Below are positions 51,067 through 63,700 of a stretch of DNA of 64,000 nucleotides, piece after piece (position 1 is the first letter of the stretch; every line of letters starts with the position of its first letter). The notes beneath the pieces are model-generated. The model was not told the DNA's origin, made no database searches, and worked only from the letters and a program-made list of their open reading frames with translations. Where the stretch lies: NCBI GenBank assembly GCA_019095985.1, contig CM032660.1:42647815-42711814 (forward strand), read 5' to 3'. Made by a program: the position numbers and the translations under genes. This DNA is from Streblospio benedicti. Taxonomy: Eukaryota > Annelida > Polychaeta > Spionida > Spionidae.

Positions 51067-51561
51067 TGCTACAATGTTCAATTAATATGCTAATATGTTC
51101 AATGTTCTGCTCAAATAATCTGATGTTCTCAAAAGACAATCGTCAGTATATGAACTGTTCAGCATCACGTAATTCCACACAATGGCCCAAGAAATATTTA
51201 ATACAATGACAACATAGTGTTCTGTAATTCCGTCAGAATATACACACTGCATATAATAATTATAATTGTTCTCTTTTCAAACCTTTAACATCCAAAAAGC
51301 CACCAAAATTCCATGTCTGTCAGGCAACATTTTTCTACGCTTCAACAAAAAGTACATTCGGATCAATATAATCCCAGATATACAACCCCCCCCCCACCCC
51401 TCCCGCTAGAACATTCGACCAAATTTAAAATCCAAACATAGACTACAGCATTAATAAACCTGTAGATGTATACAGTCTTCAGAAACGTAAATCTCCAATG
51501 CTCCATCGTGCCCCCGCCGCGAGCCCCCATGTGAGTGTCTGTGTTGGCCACCAGGCGGCGC

Positions 51562-51723
51562 CTACAGCACGTAGTCGAGCTCGTAGCGCACGTACTGGTT
51601 CTTGTCTCCGTCGTCGAGGATGCGTGGGTAGGCGGGCACCAGCGCGTCCTGGGCCCCGATGTACACGGTGTTGTACACCTTCCAGTACACGTCGCGCACC
51701 TTCCTCGCCGGGTGGAACAGGCC
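51562..51723 (-). CDS. SF3B1: SF3B1 terminal exon w13 with stop
   Basis: 162 bases, 53 codons plus TAG. It encodes [20 protein letters not shown] and ends RYELDYVL-stop, the family's usual C terminus. LDDGDKN is one residue longer than the human counterpart. The acceptor is cgttgcag. The 3' UTR must lie below 51562. A possible ATTAAA signal lies on the minus strand near 51197-51202, but no poly(A) site can be proved. Confidence 0.95.
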   Translation of the reverse strand, partial: GLFHPARKVRDVYWKVYNTVYIGAQDALVPAYPRILDDGDKNQYVRYELDYVL

Positions 51724-54700
51724 CTGCAACGAGGATAACGATGCTTGTAACGGAGAACGGGCGCGCCACACATATATACCATATTTGTTCTAATAAGTGT
51801 ATAGTGTGCTTACACAAACAAATTTCAGCAAAAAACACAAAAATAAGCATACCCATTTGACCCCACAGAACATGATAACACAATGCATCCGGATGGTTAA
51901 GTGGTGATCAAATGGGAATAATACTGACGTGTTATATTCTTACAATATGGCTCCAGTAAAATGCAAGATTTGTATAAATATTTAATCTGCATAAACAGGG
52001 GAATATTGCGCTTAATGGGGCAGAACGGTGGGGCATTTGGATGGTTGTATACGCTACACTACTGTATTAGCACTAAAACGGCATTTGCGTTCAGTTCGAA
52101 CAGGCAAGATATTGGTTGTGGGTTATCAGGTAATGCTGGATAAACAATGAAATTACACATCAACATGTGATAAAATGTGTTGAAACAATTGTTTCGCTTC
52201 TCCATAAATGATCAACATAACTACAGCACCACGACGCTTCACAAGCTAAAACCCACGTCTAACTGACGCTGCGATCCAACCACTATCTACAACCAAATGA
52301 CAAATGAAAGTCAAAGCCGGCGACGTCTGGCGTACCTGTAGTGCATACTGGAGCACCTTTCCGGAGCCGATGCCGACGCGGATTCCCTCGACGGCGCCCA
52401 TGAAGGCCTGGACGACGTGCGGGGACGTCTCGAACACGTTGGGCCAGATGTAGTTGAGCACGTGGGTGAGGGCGTCCTCACAGCCGAAGCCGTAGACGCC
52501 CAGTGCCAGGTGCTGGATGGCCGCCATCGCCGTCTGACGGTGCACCAGGTCTCTGCAAACACCAAACAAAGAGTTTTACATGTGTTTGCCATCACAGGCA
52601 AATATGACAAAAACAAAAAAGAGTTTTACATGTTTTACATTTCAAAAAAAAAAAAAAAATTGGTTCAAAAAAATATTAAAATGAACCAATCAAAGATTTT
52701 TACATGTTTGTAGTCTCTAAAATGAGCTGTTCATGTTTTACGTTTTTGGAGACTACAAAGTGTTGAAAATTTTTTTTTGTTTGGTTGATTGATTTGTGTC
52801 GTTTAATATTCTTGAACCAATAAACTATGTGTGATAAATCTAGACCGAGCTGTTCATGTTTCAGCTGTGACATTTATAGATTTACCACACGTAGTTCGTT
52901 GGTTCAAATATATTCGACGACACAGATCAATCAATCAATCCAAGACTTTTTCAACGTTTGTAGTCTCTAAAATCGTCACAGCCGAAACATAAACAGCTCA
53001 TTTTAGATTTATCACACATAGTTCATTGGTTCAAAAATATTAGATGACACAAATCAATCAACCAATCAAAGAGTTTTACAACTTCATAGTCTCCAAAAAT
53101 GTCACAGACGAAACATGAACGTCGAAATTCAGATTTATCACACATAGTTCATTGGTTCAAAAACATTAGACGACACAAATCCATCAACCAATCAATCAAA
53201 GACTTTTTCAACGTTTTTAGTCTCCAAATACAGACTAAGACGACAATAACCAACAATGAGACCATCTGTGAGATCCAAAATCAAACAATTTGCAAAAAAG
53301 AAGAGTTTACCTGTCCATGAGAGCGTCCTCCAGCAGCGGGGTCACCGCGTAGATGTAATCCTTGCTCATCTCACCGATGTACTCAAACATGAAGCTCAGC
53401 GACTTGAGCACGCCGTTCTGTACGTTCAGCTCAGGCACGCGGTACCTACACAGCAAAGGCACGTTTTATATTTATCAGACATTGGCGAACATTTCTTCAG
53501 GATAGATTTTATATATATCATATAACAATTCATCGTTACTATCCAAATATATTTATTTTTTATGTTGAGACTTTCGTCATCGTATCACGATAACATCTTC
53601 AGAACTGAAGATGTCATTGTGGTACTATGACGAAAGTCTCAACATAAAGAAGTAAATATATTTGGATAGTAACTATGAATTGTTATTTAATATTTATCAC
53701 ACATTGTTCTTTGGTTTGTATTAAACAGAACATGTCAGAACATGAACAGCTCATTTTAGATTTAACACACATTATTCAATAATGGGTTTGTCTTAAAAAA
53801 TCGCTTATTATTTGTTATATACAGAGTACAGTTATCTGAGTTCTCTCATCCAGCGAGAAATAGTAATTGATGATTTTGTGCATTTATCTCTGGCTCCACA
53901 GTACATGATCACACAAACAGGCTATTTTTCACGCATCATTAAGTTCTTGTGCTTTCAACAACATTCTCTCCTTTGTTACTACTTACTGAAATAACGAACA
54001 CAAAGCTAGTGTTCATTATATATGAAAAGTCAACTCTGCATTTTGTAGCATAATAGTAACACACTAGATTTAAATTGTGGCAATCAGAGTCCATGTAGAT
54101 ATTGCAATTTCAGAATCATTGCAATTTCAGAATCTGTTGCAAATAATGTTTTGCCATGATAAAAGTGTTAAAATAGCGAGTAACACAGTTTGCATTTTGC
54201 TTTTACACTATGCGTACCTGTCAAGATTGGAAGCACTCAACAGGCTAAAGATAGTGTGATGGAGGAACACTTTTGAAACAGGCTCACTGCATAGTGCACT
54301 GGATAGAATGTCCCCAACATTACATGTAAGAGACTCACTCGTTCATGAGGCCGGGCAGCACTGTGAATGGGGAGCACGTCTCAGCCACGATGGCGATGGC
54401 GACCGTGGTGCACACACGGTTCTGCCGCTCCTGCACCTTCAGGTTGTTGAGCAGCGTCGCCAGAACGTCGTGGGGGCTGGAACACGCAAAATACAAATTG
54501 TCATGATAATACTTGCTCAGCATAAATTGCACATGTGAATGTACTGCAGTTGTTATTGAATTCATGTAGCGGGAACTGAGGAACTAACATTGCATCTCAA
54601 GATCATAATAGAAATCACTATTCACTGCTACTAGTCAAATACAAAATTAATACAAAAAAAACTTTAGACAATATTTTGAGTCAAAAGATTTATTGAATAT

Positions 54701-57700
54701 ATTTCGTGTCATGGACACATCCTCAGCATAAATGAAACATGTAATAAGTACACCAATGGTAGTACTACAACTTTCATCTTTGATTAGGAGCTTATGAGCT
54801 CGAAATTCAAATATAATCATTAACTTTTTTGTTTTGTTTTTTAAATTTTGGATTTGACTGATAGCGGTGAATACAGATAACATGAACTCCTATACGTAAT
54901 AAACAGTACTCACAATTTATTTCATTTGTTTTTTACCCTAACTGGGGAAAAACTGGGGTCATTAGAGCAAGGCATCAAAGTGGGTTTGGGTGTGATTCTC
55001 TATGTTGTGAGGCTGCCACAGGGAGGGCAAAGTGGCCTTTGTTGGACATGGGGCGTCAGAGACTGAGTATCAGGGGGAGCATCAGTATACATAGAAAAGG
55101 AGTCGGGGCTAAAGAATGGTGAATCCTGAGCTGAAGAGAGTGGAGGACCTGGAGGTATTTGCATCACATTATGATCATGTACAAAGAATATTTGCATAAC
55201 TAATGTTTGAAAATCACAAGTGCATCACACTCACTGCATTTGAGTAAAGCTTACATTAGCATGATACTAGATTCAAATGGTGGCAATCAGAAGGCATGAG
55301 CTATATATATTGTAATTAAGAATTTATAGCAAGTATGTTTAGCTATGATACACGTGTTAAAATAGCGAGTAACACAGTTTGCATTTTGCTTTTACACTAT
55401 GCGTACCTGTCAAGATTGGAAGCACTGAACAGGCTAAAGATAGTGTCATGCATTCAATATTAAATTGAAACTCAAAAAGCCTCACAGCAAATATCTACAA
55501 ACTGGGCATTTAAGTTTGCTACATGTTATTGGCACCAATGACAAACTGGTCAGCCAACAGGGTACAAAATAGAGCAAGCCCGGTGCCCGTATATTTTAAC
55601 CTGCGCCAGCTAAGTTTTAAAAGTTCACAGCCCGCTGGGTCGGCTACATTTTGGCAGTTCTCGACGTCAGCATGACGAAAGGCTGAAATACTGATTGTCA
55701 GGGCTGGCTTCTACATATATGTATAAACTAAGTTCCGCCTTCAGCCCAATGGAAGGGTCAGAAATTGAATGATATTAACTATTTATAAATTATTAAGGGC
55801 AAGTAACTTTTACAGTTGCTTGCCCTGATGTAAAGATGATTTTTTGCTATGCGTTTTTAACAATGACATCAGTACGCTTATCGACTTTGACACAGTTTGG
55901 TGGTGTGTTAGCGTGCACTCACCCGATGGCCTTTGCGATGTAGCCGAAGGTGTTGACCGTGGCCCTGCGGATCGCCTTCTTGTGGGCCTTGAGCAGCTCC
56001 AGCAGCTCGAAGCAGATGCGCATCCACTCGCGGGCCGACACGAACTCCGCCCCGCGGTCGGCGATACGGCCCACCAGGTCGATACAGTTCTCCTGCACCT
56101 ACATGCGCACAGGTTACAGAATGTAAACTTCTATTGGGTTCCATTATATAAATATTGATTCAAATATATAGATGCCTATTGGAACCTGTCATTTTGTCTT
56201 TGGCAAGACTTTGTGACATGTGGTCATGTGACCCATTGAGAGAATCATTTCATTAGGCCCGACGAAGCTCTTGAGACAAGAGCGAAAGTCTTGCCAAAGA
56301 CAAAATGACAGGTTCCAATAGGTATCTATATATTTGAATCAATGCAGGGGTTAGTCTAGAAGATGGCAACGATGCTTGTCTATGGACTGGCATATTTTGA
56401 AGCAATGGGTCTGAGGACCAAAACAATGAGTCCTGGCATGCTTAACCTTAACCATGACAAGCTATTGATATTTTATGGGTATTTTATGGGATATACAATT
56501 TTCTTTCTTTGCATTCTGTTGAAAAATAATGAGTCCTGGAATCAAGATTCGGATTTTATGTCATTCATTGGTACAGTATTTGGAAAAAGCTACTCCAGTA
56601 CCAGCATTTAAATTCAATGGTTAAACAACATTGACGCTTTTCAACTGTTGTATTTAGTTTGAGAAGTAGCATTAAATACAACAAACATTACTCTTTTTTT
56701 AACTTTGCTGACAACAGAAACATTGGATACATGATAGAAGGGATTATACAAATCAAAACAAATGGGGATACACTATGTTTGAGTTCTATCACTGACTTCG
56801 TACACTTTGCAAAATCCACAAATAGTACTAAAGAGGTACACGCTTATCTTAGAATAGTTCTCTAATCATTATACTAGGCACGTCCTATCGTCCGAGACAG
56901 GTATATTGTCAGGACTGGTAAAGACTTTGAGTTACTTGTCCTATGGACGAGTATTCTCAGTCATCCCAGACATCAGTTTCAATTGCATTTACATAGAGAT
57001 TGTTGATTTAGACATGCAAATCTGAATTAAAACGGCTAAAAATAATTCAGGACACCCATACGAACCTTCTCGTGCCTGTTCTTGAGAATGGGCGTGAGTC
57101 GCGGCAGCAAATCCTTGATGGGCGGCGTCATCTTGGTCATGCCGATCACGTTCACGATCGACTTGAGCGCGCCGAGGATCGAACCCAGCACCTCGGGGTA
57201 TTCCTCGCCCAGGTACTCGTACAGCACCACACCCAGATGGCCCATCAGCTTCTCCTGAAACACGGCGGTCAGCAAGTGGTCATTGGTTACTTGGACTGGC
57301 ATTTGATTACTTGGTTAGTGGTCAGAATTCACACTAGGTTTTTTTTTTCTATCTAAATACTGAAATTTCAAACAGCCTGGGAGAGAGGAATGAAGTATCG
57401 TCATCATCATTGTTACTGTCTAAATTGCCTATTTATCCCTAAAAAGAGTGTTGTACTGATGAATGGTTTGCAATTTTGAGCTGGAGACTCATGAAAAGTA
57501 AATCAGCTTTTTTCCACACAATCATTCATTCTGCTTCATTAAATCTGCTGTACATTGTAAGTAAGAACTTTTATTGTTGCAAATCATGTTTAGCTATGAT
57601 AAACGTTTTAAAATAGCGAGTAACACAGTTTGCGTTTTGCTTTTACACTATGCGTACCTGTCAAGATTGGAAGCACCCAACAGGCTAAAGATAGTGTGAT

Positions 57701-60700
57701 GCGATCAATATTAAATTGAAATAACAAAAATCTGACGATACTAAACATCAATATTCTGTATAGAATTGAAGACTATCATTTTTAGATGATTAAAAATAAC
57801 ATCTATACAAAACAAAACAAAAAGAGCCCACGCTCCAGTTTACCCATCTGTACATGTTTCTCAAGAAAACCCTCACTTTCTTTTCGGTGACAACAAACGC
57901 ACGTGTGTCGCATTAACGTAAACAAATACGATCAACTCATTATAAAACGTTCAACAGCATATACGCCCAAAGTTCACACGTTTGTTTATGACATAGGTGT
58001 TGATTTCTTCTTGTTGTACACGATTAAAGCCATAGCAAATTTTCATAAGCAATGTCTGAGCCAAACATGGCCAGTATAGAAATATCATGTTAAAAAACCC
58101 AGCTACTTTCTCATGCATTTGTATACCCATGTGACAATGTTGTCACATCGCTCATTATTTGCAATTATCACACGACATGTAGGTTTCCGTGAAAACATGT
58201 AACACCATGGGGGTTTCTCTCACCTCCTGGCAGGTCTTCATGACGACGGCGATGCGGGAGATGAGGTCCGCTGCCTGCTGCCGCACCTTGGCCGACTTGT
58301 TGTTGAGGCGCCACAGGATAGTACCGCAGATCTGGGGCAGGTACGCCTTGACCCGCTTGCCCAGCGCGTTCACCACCGTGCCGAACCCGTTCAGCATCAC
58401 CACGTCCTGAGAAAACACAATGATTTCATATTGCGAGACATTTACAAATAGATTTATCAAGAAATTTAGCTGCTATAAAGATCTCTGGGGTCTAAAGTAT
58501 TAAATAGGCAAGGATGGAAGGATACACAGAAAAACTTGGTTACCTGTATTAACATATTCTTTATCATGCATCTTTCTGAATACTGAAGTACTGATTACTT
58601 GTTTTAACTGCGTAATTCAACAATTACACAACACATTAACTCAACAACTATATTAACAGTAAAAATAGTTCAACGTCGCGGAATCTACATTATCAAATCT
58701 CACTACAGGTGAAACTTAAATTCACTGTGGTCTGTCCTTTAATTAGCTTATCCATCCTATTTTATATCAAATGGTGGACCCCCAGGCAATTCTATAACCT
58801 TCAAAACGTTCCCTATACAGCCCTTATACACTGAGAACAAGGAATAAGGATCCCGGCCCAGCTACAATGGACCCCTCAAAGCCCCTGTGTACCTCCGTGA
58901 TCTGCTCCTAGAAGGCATAGAAGCACTAGTCCTCCCGAAACGTACTCATCCTGACAAGTTGGCAAACGTATTTTACCTCAGCAGCTACTTGTACGCAGGA
59001 CAATTGAATTGAATTCAGCGCGAGTCCTTCACAATTGAACAAATGACCTAGTGTCTAAATGTGAAAGGTCTCTGGTTCAATCCCTGACATCTCCACCACT
59101 ATCACAACTCATAACTCACAGCTTGTATCTGTAGCTTTATTATTGAGATAACTCACTAGAATACATGGATACCAGGTTTATCAATCAACCTGATGCCCGA
59201 AGCTCATTAGACTTCTCTCTAACATCCATGGGTGAGTCTGCCTATTGACCTCAGAATACCCATGTAGCATGCTAAAGGCTAGAATCTTTCAATACCATAT
59301 GACAGTGGGCGACTGTAAAGAGTAACTAAAACTTGAGAGTATGTGGGGGACTGAACAGAGGAGTAATAACGTAGCGTCTAAATGGGCAACAAACCCCGGC
59401 CGCGTCGTACCTCCGTGGTCTGCTCCTGGAAGGCGTAGAGGATGCCGTCGATGAGCTGCTCCTCGAGCTTGGAGTCGATGTCGGCAGCCCCCAGGTTGGC
59501 CATGATCTTCTCGATGGTCTCCATCACCATCTTGCGGTACTGCTCCGACTCGTCCTTCAGGTCGTCCACCACTCGCGTGATGATCTCAGACGCCCCACCT
59601 TGTTCGCGATCTCCACAGTCGTGTCCACCAGCTACAACAGGGGGTCAGTGAGCGGTTAGTGGTCAGTATTGCATGGTATCAGTTCATTTCGCTTAAAATG
59701 CATTAAAATATAACAGTACAGAGTCAGGATTAGGTGGAAATGTCTTTCCTGCAAAAAATTACTTTTGTCCTGCTTGGACAAAGCTCTATATTTGTATGCC
59801 AAATGGCCCAGAATTGTGCCATGTCAAAAGGACAAGTTGCTAAAACTTTTTAACTTCCACAACTGGTCATGAGTACGTGGCGAATCCTGACACTGCAGTA
59901 CAGTTTAATATTTTGTGACAAATTAGTTCAAAAAAACATATTTTTAAAAAAATGATGAATGGTGAGCAGTCAGTGAGTGAGTAAGTGGGAAATCTTGTAA
60001 ACATGAAGGAAATATTCAATAATGTAATACACACATTTACGATGATGTAATATTTGCAAAATTTCTGTTGCAAATAATGTTCAGCCATGATAAAATAAAA
60101 TAGCGAGTAACACAGTTTGCGTTTTGCTTTTACACTATGCGTACCTGTCAAGATTGGAAGCACTGAACAGGCTAAAGATAGTGTGATAAAAACATCAAAC
60201 ATATTTGTTACTTGAACACATTACTTTAGCTAAAAGTAAACTTCATCAGAAGTAAAATGAAAATTAAATTGCAGTTCAAAAGCTATCTTGGAAGATACAA
60301 GCAAAGTCAGTGATCACTGCTATGGCAGCTATACAATGGGAAAATAGTTTAATTTAAATATGACTGCCCGAATAACTTAGACCATTGTTCAAATCATTAA
60401 AAGATATGGTAAACCAGCCGAATTTAGGTACGTTCAGTTTTCAGCCTTGTTCATATAAAATGCTTGTTATCATTTGACATAATGTCATATAAGTTTCATA
60501 CAGTAAACGGCTGAAATTAGGCTGGTTAACCGACTACACTGAGCAGGAAATTCTGCATGTTGCACCAGCACTTTTTATGGCCCGGACCTCGACAGCCACA
60601 ACTCAAAACGTCTGTTTGCCGGATTCTCTCGCACGGAGTCCACACAAACGGCAACGGGGCCACTTGTAACGTGGACAGTGCCGCAATCGGTCGGTGAATG

Positions 60701-63700
60701 GTCAATGAGCAGTCAGCAACCCCACCTGTCTGTAGTTCCTGCGCTCTAGCGCCATCCGCTGGTTCCAGAAATGCTTGAAGAACGGCGGGAGGATCTCATC
60801 CTTGATGTACTGAGGTTCGACACCGTCGGTGGCACAGCACTGCTTCACCACCTGCGACAAAGGATAGGCACATGAGGGGTTTATTGAAATACTTCTTTTG
60901 TGTTTTAATAAACGACAAAATTGCATTCTCAAATAAACTCCAAATTGTGCTATTTGCAGTCTCAAATAAACTCTAAAATAAAGCACCTATCACAATTTGA
61001 GCTCATGCTAAAACAACTTATCAATGCCTACTAGTGAAGGGTTAAAATATAGAAAACATTGTATGATAGTTCCACAATTTTGCCAGGTTACTTGCTTGAA
61101 CAATAACTTTGTTAGTTAAAATTTTCCCCATACTAAAATTGAAGTGTTTTGAAAGAAAGAAAAAAATCTCCAGGAACCAAACAATAAAATAGTTACAATT
61201 TCCCATCATTGGCAATATTATAATAATAATATAGCATCAATTTGAGCACAACCTCCAATACAATGAACAAAACGCGAACATAGCGCGTTGAGCGATTGAG
61301 TCACCTTGAGCACGATCTTCTTCATCTCCTCGTCCGGGGACTGGAACTCTCGGATGAGGATGAGCATCACCTCCCGCGTGTAGTAGTTGGCGTACTCGGC
61401 GTCCATCAGGGGGATGAGGTAACCAATCGCCTTCAGGAACGCGGCCAGGCCCTGCAAGGTAGTGCACGGATTGTCACTCGAGGAGTAGACGTTATAATTC
61501 TGGTCTCACATGATCGTGAGTTTGAATTAAGAATAAATAAATCTTAGATTGTCAAACTTGTCTTCAGCTATGTGTATTGTGAATCACAGCAGTAGAAATA
61601 AGCTTGAACGTGAGAATGATGCCACAGAGGTTAGAAATAATTGCTCTTTTTTCGTTTTAACTTTTCCACTGTTACACAATACATTTCCCCAGGCATTGCT
61701 AATGCCCTTCCACTATAAGTTTGAGCCCCAGTGTTATCAATTACATTAGGAATAAACCCATAATGTGTATTTTACTGACCTTTCCGCGGTGCATGCGGAT
61801 GCCCTTCCACAGCGGTTTGAGCACGGAGTCGAAGCTCTCGATTCCGTACGGCGTGGCGGCCTCAGCCAGCGCTGCCAGAGCCAGAGCCGTGATCGTACGC
61901 ACCTTCTGCTGCTCGTCTACCAGGCCTGCAATGGGGGCACAAAAACATGGATTCTTGTGTTAATGTATTCAAATTAGGCACATCGATGATTCTACATATT
62001 GTCACCTTCTGCTGCTCGTCAACCAGACCTACAACAGCATAACACTCATGTATTCTTATATCAATGTATTCAAATTAGGCACATTGATGATTCTGTTCAG
62101 TGTTTGAATTAGTAGGGGGCCCGACTTTTGACCAGGGCCCTTAACTTTTAGAACTTGAGGGCCCTGTTGTCCCTTAACAATTTTTGGTGAATATAGGCGA
62201 GTCATAGTGAATGCCATACTTTAACATGTTCAAATATGTGTCTATAAAATCAACCAATTTCTTTTGCAAACATTTCAAATACATATTACAGCAGGGCCCA
62301 CAACTTATGATCAGGGCCCCCAACTATTTAAAGTTAAGGGCCCTGCTGGACCCGAACTTTTTCCTGTGAGTTTCAAACACTGTTCTGTGCCTACATATTA
62401 TCACCATCTGCTGCTTATCCACCAGACGTACAATGGCACATTTCCAAACTGATGTTTTCTTGTGCTTTTACAGTGTCTGTAGCTTTTTAGGGAACCAAAA
62501 AGACTTTTTTAACACCTTGAAGATCCGCGGACACATCTGTCTAAGTATTCTCAACCATTGAACATTCTGTTAAGTACTAATTTGTTACCTTCTGTTGCTT
62601 GTCAACCAGGCCTACGATAGAATATCAGTCTGGTGCCAAATGTTGTGATAAATAGACACCGTACCATTTGACTCCGAAATTTTTCTTTAGAGATCATTTG
62701 GTTACTTTTCATGAATCAAATGATATGATAACGACGCCACAAGCCACTGAACATGTTATGTGCTCGACGAAGTTGTTTTGCTGTGAATTTGTTTGCTCGG
62801 TAACCAGGGCAACCACGTACCGTGCTCGATGATCTCGACGAGGTTGCGTAGATGGGGCAGGATGGCGCAGCCCATGAGGATGGCGATCTGCTGCACGATC
62901 TTGATGCCCGTGTGCCGCGCCTGCCACGACTTCTTGGACTTGCACACCGCCTGAAAACACAGAAACACACACGTTACACACACCTGATCTAACAGAGCTT
63001 GCCACCACCTGCAAACAGCGGAAATGTTTGAATACCTGTTACTGTAAACGCTTATATAGCATCAAGACCTAAATACAGACTAAAGCTAAAGGCATTACAT
63101 GATTCATACTGAATGCTTAGACTATAACAATATTCAGACAGTTTTATAGGAAACTTGAGCAAATGTACAATTCCATTAATCTAACATAACATTATGAATC
63201 ACTGTGACAGTTTGAAATTTCCGATTCTATCCCAAATTTTTATTCAATTCTTTCACGTTGGGCATTCAACAGATTCAACATGGTATGAAGAAATCTCAAA
63301 GCCAGTCACTTATCTCCTTCTGAAGAAGTGACAGACAGCTAAAGTACCACAAGCAGTCAAAACATGATTTGACGTATTTTCACATGAAAAAAAAGCAACA
63401 TAAAAAATAAAGCTTCCATATTATACTTGTTATACGGTAAACAGCTTCGTGTCTCATTTTCAATTCTCTACCTTTTTCTCCTTACATATCCAAAAAGTTT
63501 TCAAAAAATTTCAAAAGTAAGCTTTTTCTGACATTGTTTTGACCTCTTGGTCCTTATCAAATCTAAAAAAAAAATAAAAATAAAAAAAAGCAACAACATA
63601 AAGATAAAGCCATGTCCTCACCTTCAAGAAGGGCAGCAGTGAGGGGATTCCGAGGGCGGAGGCGACGACAGCGAAGGCTCGGGCCGTCGTGTTTCTCACG

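Noticed and set aside
51498-51860. 120-codon plus-strand ORF
   Set aside because: It is antisense to SF3B1 exon w13; its Arg/Ala/Pro-rich sequence is a GC-rich shadow.
58189-58410. Plus-strand ORF of 73 codons
   Set aside because: Antisense shadow of SF3B1 exon w7.
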